Origin: Streptomyces apocyni
GTDB lineage: Bacteria > Actinomycetota > Actinomycetes > Streptomycetales > Streptomycetaceae
Length of the DNA: 64,000 nucleotides
Direction of reading: 5' to 3'
Assembly (NCBI RefSeq): GCF_009739465.1
Contig: NZ_WHOM01000067.1
Location: 62,001 to 126,000, forward strand
Below are positions 39,364-48,405 of the stretch, piece by piece (the first letter of the stretch is position 1; the number at the start of each line of letters is the position of its first letter). The notes beneath the pieces were generated by a model. The model was given only the letters and a program-made list of their open reading frames with translations. It searched no databases and was not told where the DNA came from. The position numbers were made by a program, and so were the translations under genes.

Positions 39364-39746
39364 TGCATCTCGCCTACCCCGCCGTACTCGCCGCCCTCCT
39401 CTTCTGCGTCGGGCTGTACGGCGTACTGGCCCGGCGCAACGCGATCCTGGTCCTGATGTCCGTCGAGCTGATGCTCAACGCGGTCAACCTCAACCTGGTC
39501 GCCTTCGACGTCTGGCTGCGGGACAGCCTCCACGCGGGCCAGGCGCTCACCCTCTTCACCATCGCCATCGCCGCCGCCGAGATCGGCATCGGCCTGGCGA
39601 TCGTGCTGATGGTCTACCGCAACCGAGGCACCTCCGACGTCGACCGCCTCCGCGACACGGCGGAGGGCCCTGACGACGACACCGACGACGCCGACGACAC
39701 CGACGAAGCAGCCGCCGCGGCGAAGAAGGCTGAGGCCACCGCGTGA
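39363..39746 (+). CDS. nuoK2: NADH-quinone oxidoreductase subunit K, second copy
   Basis: 127-residue membrane subunit. The three-helix NuoK core keeps both membrane glutamates (LMSVELMLNAVNLNLVAF and AAAEIGIGLAIVLM). A 25-residue very acidic tail (DDDTDDADDTDEAAAAAKK) extends it beyond the usual 100 residues. The ATG overlaps the nuoJ2 stop as TGATG, and AGGGGAAG lies upstream; the open frame further left is a shadow of nuoI2 and nuoJ2. Confidence 0.92.
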   Translation: MHLAYPAVLAALLFCVGLYGVLARRNAILVLMSVELMLNAVNLNLVAFDVWLRDSLHAGQALTLFTIAIAAAEIGIGLAIVLMVYRNRGTSDVDRLRDTAEGPDDDTDDADDTDEAAAAAKKAEATA

Positions 39747-41749
39747 CCACCACGACCCTCGCCGTACTCGTCCCCCTTCTGCCGTTCCTGGGCGCCGTCA
39801 CCGGCTTGCTCGTCGGCCGCAAGGCCCCCGGTTTCGTACGCCCCCTCGCCGTACTGCCAGCCCTGACGTCGATGGTGCTGGCCGTGCTGGTCGCCGTCCG
39901 CCAGGGCGGAGGAACCGGAGACGGCACAGCACCGCTGGACGCGGCCACCGAACTCACTCCCACCGGTTCGATCCCCATCGAACTGGCCCTGCACATCGAC
40001 GGCTTCGCCGCACTGGTCGCCGTCCTGGTCGGCGTCGTCGCGTCCTGTGTGCAGATCTACTCGACGGGTTATCTGCGCGACGACCCGCGCTATCCCTCGT
40101 ACGCCGCTCTGGTCTCGCTCTTCACCTCCGCGATGCTGCTCGTCGTCTACTCCGGCGATCTGATGGTGCTGCTGGTCGGCTGGGAGGTCATGGGCATCTG
40201 CTCGTACTTCCTGGTCGGCCACTACTGGGAGACCCCCGAGGCCCGTGCCGCCTCGCTCAAGGCCTTCCTGGTCACCAAGCTGGGCGATGTCCCCTTTCTG
40301 ATCGGCCTGTTCGCGCTCGCCACCGACGCTGGTTCGTTCCGGATCACCACCATCCTGGACACCGTCGCGGCGGGCGGCCTCGACCATCCGACCCTGATCG
40401 CCCTCCTCCTGCTCGCGGGCGTCGCGGGCAAGTCGGCGCAGTTCCCGCTGCACACCTGGCTGCCGGACGCGATGGCGGGCCCGACGCCCGTCTCCGCCCT
40501 CATCCACGCCGCGACGATGGTCGCCGCCGGTGTCTACTTCGTGGCCCGGCTCCTTCCCGTCTTCGCGGCCTCGGCGGCCGCGCTGGTCGTCCTCGCCGTG
40601 ATGGCCGCCGTCACGATGGTTGGCTCCGCCCTCGCGGCCCTCGCCCAGGACGACATCAAGCGCGTACTGGCCTACTCGACCGTCGGTCAGCTCGGCTATA
40701 TGACCGGCGCCCTCGCCGTCGGCGACCGTGGCGCCGCCGTCTTCCACCTCCTGTCGCACGGCGCCTTCAAGGCGCTCCTCTTCCTCGCCGCCGGCGTGAT
40801 CATCCACGCCGCGGGTACCAACTCCCTGGCCGCCATGTCCCGCATGCGGGGCCTGCGCCACCGGGTGCCCGACGCCTACTGGACGATGACCGTGGCGCTG
40901 CTCGCGCTCGCCGCGGTCCCGCCGTTCAGCGGCTTCTTCTCCAAGGAGGCCGTGCTCGGTGCCGCCGAGCACGCGGCCACCGGGCACGCGGCCGCCGTCC
41001 CCGGCACCGCGGGCTGGCTCGTCCTCGTCGCCGGACTGGCCTCGGCCCTGCTCACCGCCGCCTACGCGATGCGCCTGTGGCTGCTCGCCTTCAACGGCAG
41101 CGGGGCCGACGCCCCCGACCACGGCAGGCAGCCCGTCGCCATGAACGCCGTGCTCTGGGTGCTCGCCGTCCCCTCGCTCGCCTTCGGCCTGAGCGTGGGG
41201 ACGCTGCCCGACTGGTTCGACGGCGACTCGCTCGCCCCGACCCTCACCACCTCCATCCTCGGCACTGGCCTCGCCCTCGTCGGCGGCGTCGTCACCTACG
41301 GCGCCTGGCGGCACACCACAGCCCTTGCCGCCCAAGTCCCCCTGGGCGCGGTGGCGGCGCACCCCGACGCCACCCCCGCGGTCTCGGAGTCCGAGGCGAT
41401 CTCCACGCACGCCCCGGCATACGGTTCGGTCGCAGCCGCCCACGACCCCGCCGACCCAGGACGCCTTATGCTCGGCCCGCTGCACCGCCACGCCGCCACC
41501 GGCTTCCAGCTGGACGCCGTGTACGCCGCCCTGTTCGTCCGCCCCGTGCGCGGGGCAGCGACGCTGGTCAGGTTCCTCGACCGCGAGGTCGTCGAGACCT
41601 ACGTACGCGGCGTCGGAGCCACCCCCCGGTGGCTCGGCACAGCCGCCCGCCGTGCCCAGACCGGCAATGTGCAGACCTACTTGAGCGTCTTGCTCGCCGG
41701 CTCCGTCGTGCTGGCCGTCGCCGTCGTCCTCGTCGCAGCGGGAGCCTGA
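39743..41749 (+). CDS. nuoL2: NADH-quinone oxidoreductase subunit L, second copy
   Basis: 668-residue antiporter-like proton channel. WEVMGICSYFLVGHYW, GKSAQFPLHTWLPDAMAGPTP and LIHAATMVAAGVYF match the channel residues of NuoL. In this copy the conserved glutamate of helix 5 is retained (GWEVMG). A hydrophilic insertion near residues 530-580 carries a string of Ala, Pro and acidic residues. The GTG start overlaps the nuoK2 stop. It keeps the proton-pumping part of the machine complete in this reduced operon. Confidence 0.94.
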   Translation: MTTTTLAVLVPLLPFLGAVTGLLVGRKAPGFVRPLAVLPALTSMVLAVLVAVRQGGGTGDGTAPLDAATELTPTGSIPIELALHIDGFAALVAVLVGVVASCVQIYSTGYLRDDPRYPSYAALVSLFTSAMLLVVYSGDLMVLLVGWEVMGICSYFLVGHYWETPEARAASLKAFLVTKLGDVPFLIGLFALATDAGSFRITTILDTVAAGGLDHPTLIALLLLAGVAGKSAQFPLHTWLPDAMAGPTPVSALIHAATMVAAGVYFVARLLPVFAASAAALVVLAVMAAVTMVGSALAALAQDDIKRVLAYSTVGQLGYMTGALAVGDRGAAVFHLLSHGAFKALLFLAAGVIIHAAGTNSLAAMSRMRGLRHRVPDAYWTMTVALLALAAVPPFSGFFSKEAVLGAAEHAATGHAAAVPGTAGWLVLVAGLASALLTAAYAMRLWLLAFNGSGADAPDHGRQPVAMNAVLWVLAVPSLAFGLSVGTLPDWFDGDSLAPTLTTSILGTGLALVGGVVTYGAWRHTTALAAQVPLGAVAAHPDATPAVSESEAISTHAPAYGSVAAAHDPADPGRLMLGPLHRHAATGFQLDAVYAALFVRPVRGAATLVRFLDREVVETYVRGVGATPRWLGTAARRAQTGNVQTYLSVLLAGSVVLAVAVVLVAAGA

Positions 41750-41752
41750 GCC

Positions 41753-43354
41753 GTGATCGATATCAACGACACCGTCATGCAGTTCCTCCTCCTCTTCGTG
41801 GTGGTCGCGCCGCTGGTTGGTGCGGCAGCGGCGCTGCTGCCCGCCCCGCCCGGGCTGAAGGGCACCTCACCCGACCAGGCCGTACTCCGGCACGGCGTGA
41901 CCGTCACCGGCGCCGTCCTCGCGGCGGCCCTCGTCCTCGCCGCGGGCTTCGACCACGGCGAACCGGCGCGGATGCAGGCCACAACGGACATCAGCTGGAT
42001 TCCGGCCCTGGGCATCCGGCTTCACTTCGGTATCGACGGTATCTCGCTCCCCCTCGTCGTCCTGACCGCGCTGCTGACCTTCCTCTGCGCGCTCTACAGC
42101 TACTTCAAACAGCAACATCAGCGGCTGGCGCCGCGGGCAACGGGCTCGTCTCCCAAGGCATTCGTCGCGCTGCTGCTGGTCCTCGAGTCCGGCACCCTCG
42201 CGACCTTCGCCGTACTCGACCTGCTGCTGTTCTTCCTGGCGTTCGAGATGGTGCTCATCCCGATGTACTTCCTGATCGCCCGCTGGGGTGGTGGCCAACG
42301 TGCGGAGGCCGCCTGGAAGTTCATCCTCTACACGCTGCTCGGCTCGGTCGTCATGCTGCTGGGCCTCCTCCTGATCGGTCTGAACTCCGGCACATTCGAC
42401 ATGGTGGCACTCGCCACTGACAATGGCCGGGGCCTCACCACATCCGTGCAGGTCATCGCCGTTCTGGCGGTCGGCATCGGGCTGGCCGTGAAGACCCCGA
42501 TGTGGCCGCTGCACAGCTGGCTGCCGGACGCGCACACCGCCGCGCCCACCGTCGGCTCGGTCCTCCTCGCCGGGGTCCTGCTCAAGATGGGCACCTACGG
42601 GTTCGTGCGCATCCTGCTCCCCATCGCCCCGGACGGCATGCGGACCTTCGCGCCTTACCTCGCCGCCTTCGCGGTCGTCGGCATCATCTACGGGTCCCTC
42701 GCCTGCCTGGCGTTGGCGCGGCAGGGCGCCAAGGGCGACCTCAAGCGCCTCATCGCGTACTCGTCCGTCGGCCACATGGGCTTCGTCCTCCTCGGCATCG
42801 CCAGCATGACCCCGACCGGAGTCAACGGCGCGCTCTTCGCCAACATCGCCCACGGCCTCATCACCGGCCTGCTCTTCTTCCTGGTCGGCGCCTTGAAGGA
42901 CCGCACCGGAACCACCGACCTGGACACGCTCGCCCGCCACAGCGGTGCCGCGCTCTACGGCCGCGCCCCGCGCTTCGGCGGCCTCCTCGCCTTCGGCGCC
43001 GTCGCCTCACTCGGACTGCCCGGACTCGCCGGATTCTGGGGCGAGATGCTCGCGCTGTTCGGTGCCTTCAACCCCGCCGACGGCCTCAACCGCTCCGCCT
43101 TCCTCACCTTCGTGGCGATCGGCGGCTTCGGCACGCTGCTCACCGCCGCGTATCTGCTGGTCGTGGTCCGCCGCGTCTGCATGGGACCGCGCCCCGAACC
43201 CGACCTGCCGCAACTCGCCGACGTGCAGCGCTACGAGTTCGCCGCCTGGACCCCGCTCGTCGCCCTCACCGTCCTCGCCGGACTCTGGCCCGCGCTGCTG
43301 CTCGGCCTCACCGACCCGGCCGTGCAGAAGCTCCTCGCAGGAGGCAAGGGATGA
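41753..43354 (+). CDS. nuoM2: NADH-quinone oxidoreductase subunit M, second copy
   Basis: 533-residue antiporter-like subunit. Marks are FFLAFEMVLIPMYFLIARWGG with the helix-5 glutamate and TPMWPLHSWLPDAHTAAPT with the lysine-helix region. The GTG is three bases after the nuoL2 stop, and the end overlaps nuoN2 by four bases. The sequence is closer to ordinary NuoM than to MrpD by these motifs. Confidence 0.94.
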   Translation: MIDINDTVMQFLLLFVVVAPLVGAAAALLPAPPGLKGTSPDQAVLRHGVTVTGAVLAAALVLAAGFDHGEPARMQATTDISWIPALGIRLHFGIDGISLPLVVLTALLTFLCALYSYFKQQHQRLAPRATGSSPKAFVALLLVLESGTLATFAVLDLLLFFLAFEMVLIPMYFLIARWGGGQRAEAAWKFILYTLLGSVVMLLGLLLIGLNSGTFDMVALATDNGRGLTTSVQVIAVLAVGIGLAVKTPMWPLHSWLPDAHTAAPTVGSVLLAGVLLKMGTYGFVRILLPIAPDGMRTFAPYLAAFAVVGIIYGSLACLALARQGAKGDLKRLIAYSSVGHMGFVLLGIASMTPTGVNGALFANIAHGLITGLLFFLVGALKDRTGTTDLDTLARHSGAALYGRAPRFGGLLAFGAVASLGLPGLAGFWGEMLALFGAFNPADGLNRSAFLTFVAIGGFGTLLTAAYLLVVVRRVCMGPRPEPDLPQLADVQRYEFAAWTPLVALTVLAGLWPALLLGLTDPAVQKLLAGGKG

Positions 43355-44997
43355 TCGCGCAAGGCACGATCGCGCAGGACATGACAGCCCAGGGCATGAC
43401 AGCGCAGGGCTCCGCAGCACGGGTCTCCGCAGCGCAGGACATGACCGCGACGGCCGCAGGCAGCCTCGTGCAGTCCGTCGACTGGCTCGCGATCGCGCCA
43501 CCCGCCATCGCGGCGGCCGTCGGCCTGATCGTCCTCGTCGCGGACCTGTTCGTTCGCGACACCCGCAAGACGGTTCTCGCCTGGATCTCCGTCGCGGGCC
43601 TCGCCGCGGCGTGCCTCGCGCTGCTGCCGCTGCTCGACGGCGACCGCGCGACCTTCTGCCTGACCACCGACGCGGACGTGTGCAGCTACACAGCCGACCA
43701 CTTCACCCTCGTCATCCAGTTCCTGGTGCTCGCCGGAGCGCTGCTCACCGCGCTGCTGTCGATCAGTCCCCTGAAGGACAAGGAACTCCCCGAAGGGGAG
43801 TTCTGGTTCCTGCTGCTCTCCTCGGCCGCCGGCGCCGCACTGCTCCCCGCGTCCCGCGACCTCGCGACGCTCGTCGTCGCACTTGAGGTCGCCTCGCTGC
43901 CCGCCTTCGCGCTCGTCGGCCTCAAGCGTGGCGACCGGCGCTCCTCGGAATCGGCCCTCAAGTTCTTCCTGTCATCGGTCACCGCGACCGCCGTGACCCT
44001 CCTGGGCGTCAGCTTCGTCTACGCCGCGACCGGCACCCTGCACCTCACCGAGATCGCCACGCAACTCACCGAGGTCGACGGACAGCTCCAGACCCTCGCT
44101 CGGGTCGGCGTCGCCCTGACCCTCGTCGGCTTCGCCTTCAAGACGGCCGCGGTGCCTTTCCACTTCTGGGTGCCCGACACGTACATCGGCGCGCCGCTGC
44201 CGGTCGCCGCCTATCTGTCCGTGGTCGGCAAGGCGGTCGGCTTCACCGGCCTCATCCTGGTCACCGTCGTCGCCTTCCCCTCGTACGCCGACGTGTGGGG
44301 CCCCGCACTCGCCGTACTCGCCGCCCTGACCATGACCGTGGGCAATGTCGCGGCCCTGCGACAGAGCGCCACGCGCGCGTACAGCGCGGTCCGTCTGCTG
44401 GCCTGGTCATCGGTCGGGCAGGCCGGGTTCCTCCTCGTACCGATCGCCGCGGCCGGGTACGCGGACACCGCCGCCGACACCGAGAAGGCGATCGGCGCGA
44501 CCGTCGCGTACGCCCTGATGTACGCCGCCGTGAACCTCGGCGCCTTCGCGGTCGCCGCCCTCGTCGCCCGTACGCGGCCACTCAACCGCCTCAGCGACTA
44601 CCGCGGCCTCTACGCGACCCGGCCCCTGACCGCGCTCGCGCTGGGCTTCTTCCTGCTCTCCCTGGCCGGCCTGCCGCCGGGCGTCATCGGCCTCTTCGCG
44701 AAGGTCACCGTCTTCTCGGCGGCCGTCGACGCGGGCCTGGGCTGGCTCGCGGTCGTCATGGCCGCCAACGTCGTGATCGCGCTCGTCTACTACCTCCAGT
44801 GGACCGCGGTCCTGTTCCGCGCACCCGAAGGGGTGACGCGGGGAGCGGAGGCGCGCGAGGGCGAAGCGGAACGGCGACGGCACGCCGCCGCCCCGGCCCC
44901 CCTCACCGTGGCCATCGCGCTGACGGCCGTCCTTGGCATCGTGCTGTCCGGAGCGCCGCAACTCGTCCTGCGGTTCTCGGCCACCGTGCTGTTCTGA
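43351..44997 (+). CDS. nuoN2: NADH-quinone oxidoreductase subunit N, second copy
   Basis: 548-residue antiporter-like subunit closing the second operon. VVALEVASLPAFALVGLKRGD and TAAVPFHFWVPDTYIGAPLP carry the channel residues. The ATG at 43351 overlaps the nuoM2 stop and has AGGAGG upstream. The first about 35 residues are a repeat of Ala-Gln-containing units (IAQGTIAQDMTAQGMTAQG) with several in-frame ATG codons, absent from NuoN1; the true start could therefore be one of the later ATGs. No clear terminator was seen in the 156 bases after the stop. Confidence 0.92.
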   Translation: MIAQGTIAQDMTAQGMTAQGSAARVSAAQDMTATAAGSLVQSVDWLAIAPPAIAAAVGLIVLVADLFVRDTRKTVLAWISVAGLAAACLALLPLLDGDRATFCLTTDADVCSYTADHFTLVIQFLVLAGALLTALLSISPLKDKELPEGEFWFLLLSSAAGAALLPASRDLATLVVALEVASLPAFALVGLKRGDRRSSESALKFFLSSVTATAVTLLGVSFVYAATGTLHLTEIATQLTEVDGQLQTLARVGVALTLVGFAFKTAAVPFHFWVPDTYIGAPLPVAAYLSVVGKAVGFTGLILVTVVAFPSYADVWGPALAVLAALTMTVGNVAALRQSATRAYSAVRLLAWSSVGQAGFLLVPIAAAGYADTAADTEKAIGATVAYALMYAAVNLGAFAVAALVARTRPLNRLSDYRGLYATRPLTALALGFFLLSLAGLPPGVIGLFAKVTVFSAAVDAGLGWLAVVMAANVVIALVYYLQWTAVLFRAPEGVTRGAEAREGEAERRRHAAAPAPLTVAIALTAVLGIVLSGAPQLVLRFSATVLF

Positions 44998-45153
44998 CGG
45001 CCCCGCCCCCTCACCCGTACGGACCACACCGCCCCCGGTGCGCACAAGGGAACTAGCACCCTCCGCCTGGCGTTGACCAGGAAGGGAAGGTCCACTGGAG
45101 AGTGGAAACCCGCCAGTGAAGGGTTCCCCACCGGCACCACAGGAGGGCGCACC

Positions 45154-46017
45154 GTGCACCGCCGCCACAACGGCCTGAAGACTGCCCTGCTCCTCGGGGG
45201 ACTGTCCGCGCTCATCCTCGTCATCGGCAGTTTCTTCGGGCGTACGGGCCTGCTCGTCGCCCTCGTCGTCGCCATCGGCACCAACGCGTACGCGTACTGG
45301 AACAGCGACAAGCTCGCCCTGAAGGCCATGCGCGCCCGCCCGGTCAGCGAGTTCGAGGCGCCCGCGCTCTACCGGATGGTCCGGGAGCTCTCCACCCAGG
45401 CCCGCCAGCCCATGCCGCGGCTGTACATCTCACCCACCGAGGCCCCGAACGCCTTCGCCACCGGCCGTAATCCGCGCAACGCCGCCGTCTGCTGCACCGA
45501 CGGCATCCTGCGAATCCTGGACGAGCGTGAGCTGCGCGGCGTCATCGGCCATGAGCTCAGCCATGTCTACAACCGCGACATCCTGATCTCCTCGGTCGCG
45601 GGCGCCCTCGCCTCAGTGATCATGTTTCTGGTCAACTTCGCCTGGCTGATGCCGGGGAGGTCGAACAACAACGGCGGCGGCCCCGGCATCCTCGGCATGC
45701 TGCTGATCATGCTCCTCGGCCCGCTCGCCGCGTCCGTCATCAAGCTGGCGATCAGCCGCTCCAGGGAGTACGAGGCGGACGCGTCCGGCGCTCAGCTCAC
45801 CGGCGATCCGCTGGCCCTGGCCAGCGCCCTGCGCAAACTGGAGGCCGGTACCCGGCAGTTGCCGCTGCCGCCCGAGCCCAAGATCGAGGCGGCCAGCCAC
45901 ATGATGATCGCGAACCCCTTCCGGCCGGGGCAGGGGATGGCGAAGATGTTCTCGACTCACCCCCCGATGGCGGAACGCATCAGCCGTCTGGAGCAGATGG
46001 CGGGCCGCCAGACCTGA
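45154..46017 (+). CDS. htpX: Membrane zinc metalloprotease HtpX
   Basis: M48B-family protease involved in membrane protein quality control, 287 residues. Two N-terminal hydrophobic helices (ALLLGGLSALILVIGSFFG; LLVALVVAIGTNAYAYW) are followed by the active-site HELSH (HEXXH) in VIGHELSHVYNRD, then further helices and the third zinc ligand in SREYEADASGAQLT. The GTG at 45154 has AGGAGGGC upstream and gives the MHRRHNGLKT start; the frame from 45073 is not supported. It is a single gene between nuoN2 and yccF. Confidence 0.92.
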   Translation: MHRRHNGLKTALLLGGLSALILVIGSFFGRTGLLVALVVAIGTNAYAYWNSDKLALKAMRARPVSEFEAPALYRMVRELSTQARQPMPRLYISPTEAPNAFATGRNPRNAAVCCTDGILRILDERELRGVIGHELSHVYNRDILISSVAGALASVIMFLVNFAWLMPGRSNNNGGGPGILGMLLIMLLGPLAASVIKLAISRSREYEADASGAQLTGDPLALASALRKLEAGTRQLPLPPEPKIEAASHMMIANPFRPGQGMAKMFSTHPPMAERISRLEQMAGRQT

Positions 46018-46059
46018 CGCGGCCGACGCGGGCGAGGCGGCCGACGTGGCGCGGTGGGC

Positions 46060-46491
46060 TCACCAGGAGCCGGAGCCGGAGCCGGAGCCGCTACGCGCCC
46101 CGAACGCCTGGTCCGTCGACACGATCTCCCGCCCCAGCGGCATCAGTGCCATCGGGATCAGCTTCAGGTTCGCCCACCCGAAGGGGATGCCGATGATCGA
46201 CAGGAACAGCGGGATGCTGGTCAGGATGTGACCGATGGTGAGCCACCAGCCCGCGACGATGATCCAGATCACATTGCCGATCAGCGACGGGGTCCCGGCA
46301 TCCGCCTTCTCCACCGTCGTACGCCCAAAGGGCCACAGCACGAACACGGCGTTCCGCAGCGCGGCGATCCCGAAGGGGATCGTGATGATCAGGACGAAGC
46401 AGATGAGCGCGGCCACGGTGTAGGCGAGCGCCATCCAGATCCCGCAGAAGATCAACCACAGGAGGTTGAGAATCAGGTTGATCAGCTTCAT
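46060..46491 (-). CDS. YccF-domain membrane protein
   Basis: 143-residue inner-membrane protein with two copies of the YccF (DUF307) unit: NLLWLIFCGIWMALAY...IPFGIAALRNAVFVLWPFG and IIVAGWWLTIGHILTSIP...IPFGWANLKLIPMALMPLGR. About four hydrophobic helices. The C-terminus is a Gly-Ser repeat ending GSGSGSGSW. The start at 46491 is chosen from the family pattern; the same frame stays open far upstream only because it shadows the next gene. Function unknown. Confidence 0.88.
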   Translation of the reverse strand: MKLINLILNLLWLIFCGIWMALAYTVAALICFVLIITIPFGIAALRNAVFVLWPFGRTTVEKADAGTPSLIGNVIWIIVAGWWLTIGHILTSIPLFLSIIGIPFGWANLKLIPMALMPLGREIVSTDQAFGARSGSGSGSGSW

Positions 46492-46571
46492 GGTCGTTGC
46501 CCTCCGTCGTGAACAGCCGCAGTGGTCCCTGCCCCCAGTATCCGGCCCGAAGCCGGATATCCAGGCCGAAG

Positions 46572-47837
46572 CTAGCCCCCGGTGTGCCCGGCCCGCCCGC
46601 CAGCTCGCCCAGTCCTCAGCCGCCGCCTGACCGCGTACGCCCCCGCGCCCACCCCGAGTACCGCCGCCCCCGTCAGCACCGACGACAGCGGCAGCGCGAA
46701 GGCCAGCACCAGGCACCCGGCCAGACCCAGCACCGGCAGTACGCGCCGTACGCCAGGGCCAAGCGTCCAGGCCGAGGCGTTGGCGATCGCGTAGTACATC
46801 AGCACCCCGAACGACGAGAAGCCGATCGCGCCCCGCACATCCGCCACCAGAACCACCGCCACGACCACGACACCCACCGCCAGCTCCGCCCGGTGCGGCA
46901 CCTGGAAGCGCGGGTGTACGGCGGCGAGCGCGGCCGGCAGATGCCTGTCCCGCGCCATGGCGAGCGACGTACGCGACACGCCGAGGATCAGCGCGAGCAG
47001 AGAGCCGAGCGCCGCCACCGCGGCACCCACCCGCACCACCGGCGCCAGCTCCGGCACCCCCGCCGCCCGCACGGCGTCGGCCAGCGGCGCCGTCGCCCCC
47101 GCGAGCCCGTCCGACCCCAGTACGGAGAGCACCGCGACCGCGACAGCCGCGTACACCACCAGCGTGATACCGAGGGCCAGCGGGATCGCCCGCGGAATCG
47201 TCCGCTCCGGCTCCCGTACCTCCTCGCCGAGCGTCGCGATCCGCGCGTACCCCGCGAAGGCGAAGAACAGCAGCCCAGCGGCCTGCAACACCCCGCCCAC
47301 GCCCCCGTAGGTCCCCGAGCCAAGCCGCGCGAACTCCGCGTCGCCCGACCCCACACACACCACGACCACCGCCGCCAGCACCGCGAGCACCCCCGCGACG
47401 ATCGTCCGCGTCAGCCAGGCCGACTTCTGAACGCCCCCGTAGTTCACGGCGGTCAGCGCCACCACCGCGGCCACCGCCACCGCCTGCGCCTGTCCCGGCC
47501 AGACGTACGCCCCGACCGTCAGCGCCATCGCCGCGCAGGAGGCCGTCTTGCCGACGACGAACGCCCACCCGGCCAGATACCCCCAGAACTCCCCGAGCCG
47601 CTCACGCCCGTACACATACGTCCCACCCGACGCCGGATACCGCGCCGCCAGCCGCGCCGACGCCACGGCGTTGCAGTACGCGATCACCGCCGCCACCCCG
47701 AGCCCGAACAGCAGCCCCGACCCCGCGGCATCCGCCGCGGGCCCCAGCGCCGCGAAGATCCCGGCCCCCAGCATCGACCCGAGGCCGATCATCACCGCAT
47801 CGGTGACGCCCAGCGTCCGGCGCAGCTCCTGTGTCAT
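46572..47837 (-). CDS. APC-family amino acid permease
   Basis: 421-residue amino acid/polyamine/organocation transporter with about 12 hydrophobic helices. The substrate-binding signature VTDAVMIGLGSMLGAGIFAAL is in helix 1, and helix 6 carries FFAFAGYARIATLGEE, the usual APC pattern. The start at 47837 gives MTQELRRTLG; the frame runs 25 codons further upstream with a basic stretch lacking similarity. The specific amino acid is not recognisable. Confidence 0.88.
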   Translation of the reverse strand: MTQELRRTLGVTDAVMIGLGSMLGAGIFAALGPAADAAGSGLLFGLGVAAVIAYCNAVASARLAARYPASGGTYVYGRERLGEFWGYLAGWAFVVGKTASCAAMALTVGAYVWPGQAQAVAVAAVVALTAVNYGGVQKSAWLTRTIVAGVLAVLAAVVVVCVGSGDAEFARLGSGTYGGVGGVLQAAGLLFFAFAGYARIATLGEEVREPERTIPRAIPLALGITLVVYAAVAVAVLSVLGSDGLAGATAPLADAVRAAGVPELAPVVRVGAAVAALGSLLALILGVSRTSLAMARDRHLPAALAAVHPRFQVPHRAELAVGVVVVAVVLVADVRGAIGFSSFGVLMYYAIANASAWTLGPGVRRVLPVLGLAGCLVLAFALPLSSVLTGAAVLGVGAGAYAVRRRLRTGRAGGRAGHTGG

Positions 47838-47980
47838 GCGCCGCACCCTACTGATCCCCGCAACCGCCCTCGCATACCGATGCGTCCTCCAGGAAAGACG
47901 CACCAGCGGCAAAGACGCACCAGCGGCAGAGACAGGCCCACAGGGCGAGCTCCGCGCAACTCGAAGGGCAGGTTCACGGC

Positions 47981-48247
47981 ATGGGCATCATCAGCTGGAT
48001 CATTCTGGGGCTGCTAGCCGGCGCCATCGCGAAAATCCTGCTGCCCGGCCGCGACCCTGGCGGCCTGATCGGCACGGTCCTGATCGGCATAGCCGGGGCG
48101 TTCGTCGGCGGCTGGGTCTCGGCCCGCTTCCTCGACCGCCCGATCGCCAACGAGTTCTACGACATGGCCACCTGGCTGTCCGCGATCGGCGGCGCACTGC
48201 TCCTGCTGATCGGATACCGCCTCCTGTTCGGCAACTCCCGACGCTGA
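47981..48247 (+). CDS. GlsB/YeaQ/YmgE-family small membrane protein
   Basis: 88-residue protein with three glycine-rich hydrophobic helices: IISWIILGLLAGAIAKILLPGRDPGG, then IGTVLIGIAGAFVGGWV, then a third near the C-terminus. This is the transglycosylase-associated-protein family, often stress-induced; its biochemical role is unknown. The ATG at 47981 has GAAGGGCAGG upstream. It is divergent from the APC permease and convergent with yajQ. Confidence 0.88.
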   Translation: MGIISWIILGLLAGAIAKILLPGRDPGGLIGTVLIGIAGAFVGGWVSARFLDRPIANEFYDMATWLSAIGGALLLLIGYRLLFGNSRR

Positions 48248-48339
48248 CACCCGAGCTGACAAAGAGCGCACGCCTGACAGAAAACGCGGGGCTGACGGCA
48301 GCGAAAGGCCGACGGAAAGCGAAAGGCTGACAGAGCGAA

Positions 48340-48367
48340 GGGCGGGCACCCACCGGGATGCCCGCCC
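48340..48367. terminator. Bidirectional terminator between the GlsB-family gene and yajQ
   Basis: Stem of nine perfect pairs (48340-48348 with 48359-48367) with three more inner GC pairs and a short loop, between two converging genes. Confidence 0.75.
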
Positions 48368-48405
48368 TCTCGCGTCTCTGGCCCAACCGCTCAATCAGCC
48401 CAACG

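Noticed and set aside
42502..43350. Upstream part of the 831-codon frame leading into nuoN2
   Set aside because: Overlaps nuoM2 completely and is Arg-rich; the real gene starts near 43351.
46497..48017. 506-codon plus-strand frame opposite the APC permease
   Set aside because: Arg/His/Pro-rich shadow; the permease helices on the minus strand are clear.
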